Shown piece by piece: positions 47,601 to 62,600 of a stretch of 64,000 bases of DNA. The stretch lies in the NCBI GenBank assembly GCA_002245135.1, contig NGBS01001174.1:62001-126000 (forward strand), read 5' to 3'. The translations under genes and the position numbers were made by a program. The stretch's first letter is position 1; the number at the start of each line of letters is the position of its first letter. Source of the DNA: Proteromonas lacertae. Its lineage: Eukaryota; Sar; Bigyra; Opalinata; Proteromonadidae. The notes below the pieces were generated by a model that saw nothing but the letters and a program-made list of their open reading frames with translations, was not told the origin of the DNA and did not search any database.

Positions 47601-50600
47601 TGAAAATAGTAATGAAAATATACAATCCTATTTATTAGAGAATTATACACAATTAACCTATGATATACCAAATCTAATAACAGGAGAAGAGTATTATATT
47701 CGAATAGCTGCAGTTAATGGTAGAGGAAAAGGACCATATGAAACTCTAACAAATCCAATGAAAGTAATGGCAAAACCTCATCCAATACATTATATATCAA
47801 TAGCAGTAGAAGATGTTAAATCCAACTTAGATTTAGATACTTGTAACATATCTACATCATTATTAATTACATTTGATGAATCACCTGATGAAAGAGGTAG
47901 TGAAATTGATTACTATTTAGTAGAATATGTTCCAGCTGGTGAAGAAGTAGAAACAAAAAAGCCAAACGATTATATTATTCAAAAGAATTATACATTAACA
48001 GTTTGTAATGATGAAAGTAGAATATCATATCAATTTATAGTTGTTGATAATGATAATAATGAATATAGATCTACATTTATTAATAGTAAACTACCTGAGT
48101 ATGAACTTAAATCGTTATTGGAAGGAATTACTGGTATTAATAAAGTAAAAGTTGAATTAAATGGTAATAATTACACTATTAATATATATAATAATATTAC
48201 TCTCAGTATATTCTCATATAATGGATGTGATGAATTAAAGCCTATAAGTAGTGAATATTTAGAGAATGAGTATTATAAATATGGAATTGTTAAAACATAT
48301 CCAAAACAAACCAATTTCAATATCACAATAATGAATTTAAACACTTCAATACATTATGCATTCTATATTTCATCACATAATGAAATGGGTTTGAGTAAAC
48401 CTCAAATTGGAGTTCCACAAAGGTTTTCACCACCAACAATTCAACCAGATCCACCAAGAAATGTAACTGTTAGAAATATAATAGAAAATGGAACAGTTGA
48501 AGTTAGTTGGATTACTCCAGTATGTGATGGTGGTTCTGTGATTGATAAATATCACATTTTATTTACCTCATCATCTAATTCTACCCATTTTAATGCAATA
48601 GCAAGTGATAGTTGTAGTGATAATAATTGTTCAATAATAATTGATAAGGAAATAGTATTAGGCGTTGAATATGAAGTAAGTGTTTATTCAAGAAATAAAG
48701 AATCATTGTCAAAAGTTGGTTGTTATAGTGACAAAACTATTATTCCACATGTAATTCCAGATAGAGTCAAATCATTAACAAGTCATAAATTAGAGAATGG
48801 ATCTGTTTTATTAGAATATATACCTGGTTTTAATGGCGGATTGAATATTACATATTATGAAATACAATATGATATTATGGATAATTTTATTCATTTAATT
48901 GAAGCACAAAAATTTATTCATCAATCATTTAATTCATATTCGTTTACAAGAAATAGAAATAGTGCACCAATAACTTTTAAATGTGATGGACATTCTACAG
49001 ACTATATTGAAGTTGATAATAGATTTGATATGATAAAAGAATTGGAAAGTTATGATTTTATTGGTCATGTTGATTTATATTATTATGTTTTACCAACATC
49101 AACTAATAGTATTACTTATGTTGTGAAATTCTTATCAGGAACATGTGAAGATTTTAGTGCAGAAAAAAATGGAAATAATTATAATGACCAACCTAATTCA
49201 TTAACTACAAAATATGAAGGTTTGAGCTATCAAGTTATAAATATGAGTAATAATAATAGTTTTAGTTTGAAAGTTGGAGATAAACAGACAATAACTATGA
49301 GTGATAAAGTTACCGTTAGTGAAATGAAAAGAATTATTGAGAATTCATTACCATCATTAGGAAGTGTAGAAATTGTAAAGAATAGAAATGAATTTAACTC
49401 TCAATTTACTATATATTATTTATCTTATGTAAATATTACTGGAATGACTATATTAGAAGCAAATGGTGAAAATAATGTAAATATAACAGAAGTTAATGTA
49501 GGAGAATATGAAAACATATCAACAATATTCAGTCGTACAATATATGTTCCAGCAAATCCTAATGCAGAAATACAGCAGTTTGTATTGAATGACTTAATTC
49601 CTGGTGTTTCATATTCAATAAACATAAAAGCCACAAATCAAGATGATAAGAATAGAAAAGAGTATTATAGTTTAGAACAATACTGTAATCCATTATTGAC
49701 TAAGTCTATTGAATTAATAAGTTCACCAGAGTCAATTAAAGTGAAAGTCATTGATTCAAGGCAAATAGAAGTATCTTGGTTACCACCATTTGACTATGAA
49801 AAACAAGAAATAGATAGTTATAAAGTAGAATATGATACAAGTAAAGACTTTCTGGTTAATCCAAAATCTAAAATATTACCATATCAAAGTGAAATACAAA
49901 GAATTATTGTTTCAAGTTCATATCCAGATTTACATGGTTATTTTAGAGTTTATTATTTGAATAAATATCATACTGTTAATATTCCATTTAATACTACAGC
50001 TGAAAAGATGAAAGAAGCATTGGAGGATATTTCTGTTCCAGTCAAAATTGTGAATAGAATAGAAATGACATATTCTGCAATACCACCTATATCACCATAT
50101 GGTTATATTTATGATATTGAATTTTTTGAATCAAGATTTCAGTATTCAATGTTACAAGTGTCAAGCCAAATAGGCATATTTAATAATATATCATACAATC
50201 AGAATTTGGGTGGAAATTTAGCAAATGTGAGAGTGGAAAGAATTCAAAAAGGTGGTTTACCGTCCTCGTTAGTAATAAACAACTTAAATTCTGATTTCAC
50301 ATATTATGTGAGAATATCCAGCCATAGTTCATTATCTGATATTTACAGTACTCCAACTATATATACAAGCAAGATTAATCTTGAAAAGAAAGTTCCATCT
50401 GAACCACAGAATGTGACTATTTATTCATATAATGATAATGAAGTTACTGTTTATTGGAATAAACCTTTATATAATGGTGGTTCTGAAATAACTCATTATG
50501 ATATCCAAATATCTGACACATTTGATTTTGAAACAATAAGAACAAATGAATATAAATTATTAATAGATAAATATAATAGTAATAATGATGTTTATGATTT

Positions 50601-53600
50601 TACTATTACAAATGTAACTAATGATGTTAATTATGTTAGAGTGTTGGCTTATAGCTCAATTGGATATAGTAGTCCAAGTAATGCATATGTTTATACAAAT
50701 GGATTGAATTGTGTTGCTAATTCACCTAACAACGCCAATTATACTATTTATAATGTTACTGTGTATTATTTAAATCCTGCCAATCTATCAGAAGAATTGA
50801 AATATATATATTATTCACCTAATGAAATTTGTGATTCTCAGCTTAGTGATAAAATAGTAGCAAGCTACAATAGAATTGGTGATAAATTCATAAAGCCATA
50901 TTCCATGTATCCTGATCCACCAAGTAATATCAGTTATTACTTTGTGAATAGTACAAGTTTAGGTTTGAAATGGAATGATCCTTTATACAGTAAAAACATA
51001 ACCGATTATTATTTAGAATATGATTCTGTTTATTCGTTCAATAGTAAAGATTATCATAGAGAAATAATTAAAGGTAAAGTCAATAACTATCAAATATTTA
51101 GTTTGAATGGAAGTATTACATATTACATTAGGATTAGATCAGTATCAATGACTGTTCAAGGTGAATATATATTTGGATTACCTATATATATTCATACAGA
51201 ACCAATACAACCAATTGATCAATTACCATATAAAATAAGAGATTCAATAGAATTATCTAATGAAACTGATCCGCATGTAATAATAATCACATGGTCAAGT
51301 CAAATATACAATCAAGACAATTTCATTACAGTAAATGGAGGAAGAAAATTATTATCATATAAAATAGATTGGTGTGAAAAAAGAGATGAAAATAATGGAA
51401 AATGCGAGAATATCAATGGAACTTATTATTATATATTAAAAGATGAAGATAATGAGTGTATTGATAATTGTACAATTTATCTTGGAAAAGATGTTGTAAG
51501 AATTGAATTAGATGAAAAACAACCATTTATGATTGGTTATAATAACACAAATACACCTATAATATATGAAAATACTACTCAGAGTAAAATAAAGACCGAA
51601 TTAGATATAATATTATCAAGTGAATGTAATGAAGATGATTATGAAATTAGATTAATCAGTCATGAAGATATATCAAAATATTACTTAGAAATATTAAACT
51701 GTAGTATTGATATCTCACTTCTAACAATAGAAACAAATACAACATATTTAATATCATCAAAAATGGATTATACTTCAGTTAAACCAGGTATTCCATTCTT
51801 TGTTCAAATTACACCAATCAATATACTTGGATATGGTGAAGCATTAATATCGAACAAATCAATTCAAGCTCAATATGATAAGTCATCAATACCATTGAAT
51901 GTAATGATTTATCCAAACGTTACAGATAAGACATGTATGAGTATAATATGGGGAAAACCATTAATTGATGATGGAACTCAAATATTAAATTATACAATTT
52001 ATATTACTACAGAAGAAAAAGGAGTAGATTTAGAGAAAAGATCTTATCTAGTAGAAGATTTATTCTATGAGAATGAAGTATATAACTTATCATTATGTGA
52101 ATTAATACCTGGCAAAGAGTATAATTTCACAATAACTGCATATAATGGCAAAGAATCAGATAATTCAGAAAATGCAATTCCTAAATGTTATGAAGAATAT
52201 CCATATTGTAGAGAATTATTAATTCCGAGACAATTCCCTCAAAATGTTGATGATTATACAGTTGGTAGTATTAACAATACAATGGTTTATTTCCATGAAT
52301 CTGATTTTGTTGTTAGTTTCAATTATTTACATAATGAAAGTGGTGTTGACTTTGATATTATTCAATTTGAATATTCAATTTCTCCCTATTTTAATGATAG
52401 TTTAACAACAGTGAATTTAACAATAGCTAATATGACTGATAATAATGTATATTTAATGTATCAAAGTGGATTTATCACTGGTCAATTTGTTTATACAAGA
52501 ATACGTGTACAAAATAGTATAGGTGTAACTGATTGGATAAATACAACCGTTAGTAATAATACAATAACACAATTGTTAGGTTATCCTGATGAAGATACAT
52601 TTGTATTAAATAATGTTTATGATTGTAATTATAAATGTCAAAGTAGTTCATTGGATGTAACAATATATCCATCATATGAGACAAGATATAGTACAATTAA
52701 AGGACATTTATTAGAATATTCAGATAAAGAATTTGATAATTATGGCAATCGTGAAGATACTGTTAAAGTTAATGAAAATTGTCAATATAGATTTAAAGTT
52801 GTTGATAAGAATGATGATGATGAGAATAGTAATGTTGAGATGTTAAGTGCAATGTTGAATGAATCATCACCAATTAGTTTTATAGATGTTTCATTAATGA
52901 ATTTAGAGATTATTGGATATGTTACTATTACAGGAAATAGTGATGATTATACAATCGAATATCATAGCAATATGTCCAATATAGAAGTAATGATAGATTC
53001 AACAAGTAATTGTTCGATACTAACAAAATCAGATCAAAATGTAAAAAATTATCATTCAGTAGTAATTCCATCAAAGCAGTCTGATGCAACAGTGACTTAC
53101 AGAATCACAGAATTAGAAACATATAAACCATATTATGTGAGATCTGCTCCAATCACAGAATTTGGAGTTGGTAAATTTACACAATCACAAAATCTATCAA
53201 CAACTCATCAACCACCAGATCAAGTAATAAATCCATTATTATACTATGTAAATCAAACATCCATATTAATAATATATGAATTACCTGAGTATATTGGTGC
53301 TGATAATGAAACATTGTTATATTTCATTGAGTATAGTCATTTGGCTGATTTTAATGATCCAGAAGGAACAATGTCTATCAATACAACTGATACATATATT
53401 TATATAAGTGATTTAGAACCAAATACAGAATATTATGTTAGAATTGCTGCTCAGAATAGTATTGGTGTTGGCTTGTATAACCAAACATATCCCAAATCAG
53501 TATTTTTATATAATTACACAACTCAACCAGTTATTTATTATCAAGATTCTCCAGATGCTTATTCAGTAACACTGAATTGGACAAAACCAGTTTATATTGA

Positions 53601-56600
53601 AGATTTAGAATATTATAGTGTAGAATATTATCCAGTAATGAGAAATTTACCATTACCATATGGAACAATGAGAACTGTGATAATGGAAATAAGTGGAGAA
53701 AATTATACAGTTACAATTAGTAATATATTTGGTGATTATACAACTTATATTTTATTGAAAGATGCAACATCCAATCAATTACAAGATGCATTAAAATCAT
53801 TACCAAATACAATGGTTGAAATTAAAGTAGAATATTTTAATAATAGTAAGAATATGTTTAAGATTGATTTAATGGATTATAATAGTGAATTAAATGGTAT
53901 AAATTGTACTGGATGTAAATTAGAAATATTAATAAATGGAGTACAACCACCTCAATATAAAATAGAATTAACTTATTCAACATATTTAAATTATACAATA
54001 GAGGATTTAATACCTGGTCAAGATTATGTAGTATATGTAAGAGGTTATAATAGATATGGATTTGGTGTAAGAAGTGATGATTTTATAATGACTCCTTTAG
54101 TTGTACCATATCAACCATCATTCAATTTAACTGTCTATGATAGTAAAACATTATCAGTTGATTTTAATACAAGTTCGTTTGATGGTGGTGCTCCAATATC
54201 TTATTACAATTTAACATATGATGATACAAACAGAACTGTAGTTATTAATAAAACAATGACTAATAATCATTGGATATTATTATTAGATTCAGATTATTCA
54301 TCAATTTCTGGAAATTTCTTTGTATATTTTGGTGATAATAATAAAGGTATTTATAATATAACACATCCAGTATGTGAAGCTTGTATTAATGGTGAAGAAG
54401 GTAAGAATTATTTCAATATAAAGAATAGTGATAGTAATATCAGTTTATATGCAACTGAGTTTATCCAAATTAGTGGTAAAGAGTATAGAATATGTGATTA
54501 TTTAGCACATAATACCAATCCAGTTAGTAATGATAAGATTTATGTTTGTGATTTAATAAATACAACATTAGAATATAATCTAACATCTGATGATGTAATA
54601 GATGGAGGTTATTTATTACGAGTTACTACATTTATCGGATTAGTAACAATAAGTGATGATAATAATACATTTACTCCAGTTGGTGATTTAAGAGAAGAAT
54701 TATTTGTTGGTGATTATATTAGTATTGGAGACCCAATAGAATCAACTGCAACATTCTCAATATCAAATATTACAGATAATAATAGGAATTATTCATTAGC
54801 AGTTCCAGAGAATATAACTATTCCATCTTATAATATATTGAATAGTAAAAGATTTAATAGTACTTATCCAATATATTTAAAACCAAGATCACCACCGTTG
54901 AAATATTCAGATGTTAATGCCAATTTATTGAGAGATGTATTTGAAGATTTTGCTGAATTGACATATGTAGAAGTGAAAGAATCACAATATAGAAAGTGGT
55001 AGAAGATGGGATATTGAAATAATACGTAGTACAAATGGCATGTATGGACCAATATTAATAAACACACATCAGTTATTATCAATGAGAAGATTTGAAGTTA
55101 TAAGTAGCTCAATTCAAGCTGAGAATGTAATATTGACAGATTTATTACCATATTCAAATACAACAGTCTCATTATCAGTATGTAATCGTAAAGGTTGTGG
55201 TATTCCATATGTTGATAGTATTGAATTAACTGATAAAGTTCCTATATTATCAGTTCCATTGATAATTTCACATATTGGTGATAGAATCGCTAGAGCTGAA
55301 TGGAATAAAGTGAAGTATGAAGGTGGTGTTGATTTTGGTGGATATTATATTGAATGTTCTAATAACATGGCATTCCAGAATAATCAAAGTAAAATTATCT
55401 ATGCGAATGAATCAAATCCTGAATATCATGTTGATACATTGACAATTAGTACTTCATATTATGATCAATTGAATGGAACATTCTTACTTGAATTTGACAA
55501 ACATTATTCAAATCCAATTCCATTTAATGCAAGAGCTGATGTGTTGAAACAGAAACTAGAGGAATTATCAACAATTGAAAAAGTAGAAGTTGAGAGAATT
55601 ACATTGAAGAAAGGTTATACATGGTTTATTACGATATGTAAGTATATTATATGGAAGTGATGTAAGTGGAAAATTGATAGTACATCAATTAGGATTGGTA
55701 TTAAATGGCTCAAAAGTAGATGATACAATATTAGAAGTGAAGAATATGCCAAGAAATAAAGGAAAATTAGAATATAATTTCGATTTTACCATTAATAGCA
55801 TCAATACACAATTATACTGTAATTTATATGCATTTAATGAAATTGGTTATAGTATTAAAGAATATACAACATTTATACCAGATCCAAATGAATTTGTTCA
55901 TTCATCAGTTCCAAGATTATTCTATAATAATAGTAATTATAAGAATGAAATATATATTGAATGGAATGAACCATTATATCCAAGACATACAATAATTGGA
56001 TATATGTTTGAAGTTGATTATTTAACATCATTTAATAGTAAATGTAATAATGGAAGTAAGTGTTTACCAACAGATTTAAAACCATATCGTTATTATTATT
56101 TTGATGATTATGTTATTGATAAGACACCAACATTCCAGAAGTATGTTTATATCAAGAATCTTATACCTGGTTATACTTATTATATTCAATTCTATTCAGT
56201 TTCTGATGATAAATCCACTAGTTATCCATATATATTTGATATTCAAATACCTAAGACAATACCTAAATATATATCAAATGCTAGAATATACCCATATTCA
56301 AACACTGAATTTGTTGTTGATATTGATATTCCTGATTTAAATAGACATTATGGTAGTAATGGAAATCCAATAAATAATATTGTATTTGAATATGAAACAA
56401 GAGTTACAGAAATACAACAATTTGAAATTCCTACAGAACATATAGGTAAATATTATCAATTTAAATATGATGATTTATATACACAATGTATTAAAGTAGA
56501 ATTGAATAATCCAATCAATATTCAGAATGAATTATCATTATTACCAAATATTGATGGAACAAATGTTCAACCTATAGAAAATGGTTATTCAATCGAATTT

Positions 56601-59600
56601 AATGGAGATATATTATGTAATGGAAATATGAATGAAGTAATCATAACAGGTGAAAATTGTGTAAATGGAATTGATAACAATATTGAAGTAAAGGCAATTC
56701 GTGAAGGAAAACATGGACCATCTCCACCTGTTGTTACATTTACATCAAATGTGAATGTTACTGAAGTTGATAGACTATTACAAGAAGAAGAAGAAAAATA
56801 TTTCCAAATTGGTGTTAATTATATAGGTAATTTTAATGAAAGTGATATAAAAGTATGTGGTGAAATTGAAGATAATGTTTTACATATGATTGATAATGAA
56901 AGTGATAATAAAGTGTATATAAATGAAACAATAATGATCAATAATGAAATATATCATATTATTGATATAAATGGTAGTGATATTTACATAGATGATTATC
57001 TATATGAAAGTATAGAAGATTATAGTATTTACAGAAGAACTAATTTGTTAGGTTATGTAAGTGGATGTGTTGAAGATTCTGATGAATTAAATATTGAATT
57101 TGTTTCAGAACCACCAGAATATGATGAAAAAGACTCATTCTTAATCAATAATAAGATATATTATCAAATAAGAAAGAATGTTACAGGTAATTGCCCAACT
57201 GGTTTAATATATATCAAACAGTTCACAAATCCAATTAGTTTATCAGCAACAGCCAATGAGATGAAAGAACAATTAGAGGAATTGGAAGGAATAAATACAG
57301 TTGATGTTAAGAGATATGGACCTGATCAAGAAGGACATTATATTTGGTATGTAACATTCGTATCATTCCTTGGTCCAATTAGTGAAAATAATATAGAAGT
57401 AAGATCAAATATAGTTAAATATACAATCATCAATGATGGTTCTAGGCCAACAGAATATTCAAATTCAACTGAATTAACCTCAAAAGTTGAAGAAATACAA
57501 GAGATTGTATTGATTAGTAAATCGATTGATGAATATAAAGGTGAGATACATTTTACATATGGTAATGATAGTGGTAAATATGATGTATTAACACCAACAA
57601 CTGAATTATATGATGCTTTGAGATATTTAGATTCAATAGGAAATATTGAAATAAGTGATCCAGTTGTAATAGATGATCCTGAATTAGGTTATGGTAAAAT
57701 ATACACTGTTCAATTTACTAGTCAAATTGGTGATATTAAGAATATAAAATGTGAGAATACAACATATGTGAAATGTTATATTTATGAAAGAGTAGCTGGT
57801 GCATTACCAATGAATAATACTGTTATAAAGAATGATGAATTTTATGAAGGACAAAGAATATCAGTCACTTCATCAATCAGAAGTATATATAACAATAGAA
57901 GTATTGATTCAAATATATTACAGAATTATGGTATTGGATTTTCAAGAGTAAATAGTATTATTGGATCAAAACCACCAACACCATTATTAAATGAAGCTGT
58001 AATAAGAGGGGATGAAGAAATAGAATTATATTTCAATCCAAACAATCAAAATGGTTTATCTGTTGATGATTATTTAGTTGAATGGTATTTACAACCATCT
58101 AAAGAGTTTATTCATCCAGTTTTTACAATACAAATATATTCAACATCTGATGAACATAAAGATGAATATCCAAGAGGATATGTACGATTATCATATAATA
58201 ATAATAATGAAGTTACCTACCCATTATTAGTAGAGAGTAATTCAAGTGAAATAACAAATAGTTTAGTTAATTTACCATCAATAAGAGATGTTTTAGTGAA
58301 TGTAGAAAAGAAAGATTATAGTTTATACATGGATTATTACATTTATTCATGAAGATAATAGCAGTATAAAAGACTTGAATGTTATTGTTCCAATTATTTA
58401 TGAAATTGGTTATAATATATCAGTCAATAAAAGGAGATAAATATGAATTATTTACTTCTCAGTCAATAGCTGTTTCAACAGATGATTGTGATGTTTATTC
58501 TGATAATGTAAAAGAACAAAGAATTTGTCAAAACACAGCCAGAAATTCAAAGTTTAATAATAGAAAATTATAAGGGAAATAATGATCAAAGTGAAACATT
58601 TAATTTGTATATGAATAACAGTATGATTGAAAGGAATATCAATAGATGTTACTGCTTTTGAACTAGAGAATTTATTAAAAGAACAATTCAATTTAGATTG
58701 TCATGTAATGAGAGAAGAATATAATGATAATTTGCTATTCAATATTATCTTTGAAAAAGGATTAAGATTAGATCCATTAACAACAACATCTCAACATTTG
58801 TCAACATATATTAATGTTTATAGACCAATAATTATTGATATAAAAGCAATGACTGAAATAAGTGGAATGGTAAATATAAGCATATATGATGATGTTATTA
58901 GTATTCCATATGATGAATTAAGTGATGAATTATTAGAAGAAGAATTAACTAAATTTAAATATATAGGTAAAGTAAAAGCATTTATATCAAAACCACAAGT
59001 TGAATTGAAAGGATTATTCAGAATGACAAAGAATGAAGATGAAGAGAGTTATATTTTGAAGTATAATACTTTAAAGATTAATTTATATAATGATATGATA
59101 TTACATATCTATGATTTGGAGTATAGAATAGTTAATATAAATGAAACTTACAAGACAAATTTTATTAGAACCAACAGAATATACAACACTTAACCAATTC
59201 ACAATACCAAAAGAAGGATTGATTGTTAAACCATATATGAATTCAAGATATGGAACAAGAATACAATTGTTGTTAATTTCATATGATTTTAGTTATACTT
59301 ATTTCAGTATTAATCCTCAATTGACTAGCCTTAGGATTAGAAGTAGAAATACACAAACCTCAAGCCATTCCTACTAATTCATATTTGTTAGGTAATAAAT
59401 TGAGAAGAGAAATATTAGTAGCAAGAAGAGGAAGTGATGATAATATTGGAGATTACTACTTCTTCTTGCATTATGCTGACAAAGATAATATAACAGGAGA
59501 ATATATGTGTGTAAGCGTATCAAATTTTGAAGAAATGAAAGAAAGATTTAGTAATAAGACAAATGTAAGAATATTTAGAAAAGAATATATTGTTGGAGAG

Positions 59601-62600
59601 TATTATCAATATATGTTTATGTATATTGATTCAAATAAACAACATTTGATAGTAGATAAACAATTATATAAAAATGATATATGTAATTATATTAATACAT
59701 CATCATATGCTTATTCTTACGTAGAGAATAATGGTTATATCAACAATATGTATAACACAAAATATCAAGGCATATTCCCAGAAGAAGATTATACCATCAG
59801 AATCTCATCAATTAGTAATATGTATGGAATTAGTAAACCATTAGTCTTAGAGAATATACAATCAACAACCTATAAGCCAACACCACCAAGATCATTAACA
59901 CTAATCAATCAGTATGATAATAACTCATTCTTAGTGTATTATAATCCACCAGTTTATACAGGTGATACTGAGATTATTAGATATGAAATACAATGTGATA
60001 CAAATAGTGATTTTGCTTCATTAGATAAATTGACAAGATACAGTGTAAAAACATCAGAAATTCAAGTAATAAGAACAAATATACAAGATTATATCAATTT
60101 GACTATATCATGGGGTGGATTAAGTTTTGAATATAAAATTGGTGATTATATATCCAAGTTAGAATATGGTTTAAGATATATAACAAATACATCAAGTGTA
60201 TTGGGTAATCCAATCAAAGTAGATTATTATCAATACAGTAATATAAGAGAATATCATATTAAATTCACTGGATTATGTGGACATTTAGGTTTAATAGAGG
60301 TAAAGTCTGAGATTACTAATATAAATAACTATATTGATGTATATTATAAACAAATTGGTGTGTGTGAAATTGTTCCAGGACAATATACAAAGGAAGTTCA
60401 AGCATTAACAATTAAAGGAAGTGGAACAATACAATTGGTATTTGAAGGAGAAGTAACTGAAGAAATTGATATTAAAGAGAATGATGATGAAGGAAATATG
60501 AGACAATTAGAAGAAAACTTAAAGAATTTAACTACAATTCATTCATTGTATATAGAATTAAGAGACAGGAATGTTTATGAAGTTCATTTTACACATTTAT
60601 CTCATGAATTAATAGCAAGGATATGGATCATTAACTCCAATATTATTATATGAGACTGTAGATGGAATAACATATAGAAATGACAAAATGATTTATGGTT
60701 CATTACCATTAACAATTACAATAGAGAATTTAGAGAATAATTATTATTATTGTCATGCAAGAGCCTATAATTCAGTAGGTAAAATCAGTGATTGGAGTAA
60801 TACAGCTTCAATTGTATTATATCAAAAACCATCAAGTCCTTCTTATGTTAATGTTAATTATGGATTGAATTACAGTTTATTAGTTGTTATTGGTATTAGT
60901 GAAGATAATGGTGGTTCTGAAATATTATATTATGATTTGGTATATTACAATGAAAAAGGTAATTTCTGCAAACAGAATTTAACAATTACAAGTGGTTCAA
61001 TATTAGATGATTTTAGTTTATACACAGAGAAACAAATGATTCAAATAAAGTCATTAGAAATGAGAGAATTAATAGTGTTGAGATTTAGAGGTGAAGATAC
61101 AACATCAATTAGATTGTCAAATGATGTAGAAGAATTAAGTGAAAATATATACTTAGGTTTATCATATTTAACTACAATTGATGGAATAAAAGTAGAATGT
61201 GAAAAAGATACTAATGATACTCTGTTATATAATTGTTATATTGAGTTTTTATCACAATTAGAAGATTTACCTTTAATAGAATGTGAACAATCATCATTTG
61301 TTCATATATTCCCAATAAGAGATGGTATTAGTCCAATTGGTGGAGTATTTAGTATTTGTCATTATCATAAAGACAAAGAAGGAGGTGAATACGATTGTAC
61401 AAGAGAATTACCATATGATGTTACAGCTGAAAAGATGAAATATGAAATGGAATTATTAAATACAATTGATGAAGTTGATATTGTCAGAGTAAGAAATGGA
61501 AATGGTTATACTTGGTATATTACATTTGTGAATGATTATACAACAAAAGATGCTATTTATATTAAAGCATCACAGTTAACTGGACCAAATCTTCATATTA
61601 ATGTTGATATAATGGAAATGAATACATGGGTTGATAGTGTTAATAGAATTCAAATACAACCACCAAATAATGAAAATAATTTACATCATTTTATTAGAGA
61701 ATTTAGAAGTAAAACCTTATACAATATTAGTTCAAAGTGTTAATAAGTTTGGAAGAAGTAAAGCAACTTTAGGAATTGAAGATGGATTAATACCAAGAAA
61801 TGTTCCAGAAATAGCCAACAATTGTTGAAGTTTTAACATTATCATCAAAGAAGATAAAAGTAACATTTAAAGCTCCAATTAGCGATAATGGATCACCAAT
61901 AATTAAGTATTATATTGAATGGAGTACTGAGAATTTAGAAACATTAAAAACTGAACCAAATAGAGAAACCTTTACACAATTTGATCAAATAGAAGATGAT
62001 GTTTATTTCTTCAATTTCCTTGTCAGTACAAATAATACGTATTATGTAAGAGTAATAGCTGTGAATGATGCAGGAAATAGTTTACCATCAAAGACATTAT
62101 CAACATATACAACTGATTTAGTACCAGGAAAACCAATTGTTGATTCTGTAGAAATATTATCTTATTATAAGATAATTATCAATTGGCATGAATCTGATGA
62201 TAATACATCGATTAGATATGGTGGAAATGGTGGAATTCCATTAACCAAATTCATAGTAGATTGGGATGATAATTTAGATTACAGTAATCCACATACTTAT
62301 GTAGTTGATTATAATCAAACATCCATATTAATAGGTAATACAGAATATGTTGCTGGTTCAGAAAGACCAAAACCATTTAGTAATCCAATTTATATTAGAG
62401 TATATTCAACTAATTCATTAGGTACAAGTAAACCATCTGATAGTTATATTGTTCCATTTAATGATACAGCTTTAATACCAAGTGGACCTTTGAATTTGAC
62501 TGCTTCACCATCATCTACATACAGTTCATTGGATATTTCATGGGAAAAACCATTAGCGGATGGTGGATTTACAATATCTGAGTTTGATATAGAATATTCA

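Noticed and set aside
54990-61817. Programmed ribosomal frameshifting in the giant gene
   Set aside because: The shift sites share no common slippery heptamer or stop codon context, and similar single-base shifts occur in unrelated genes of the window.
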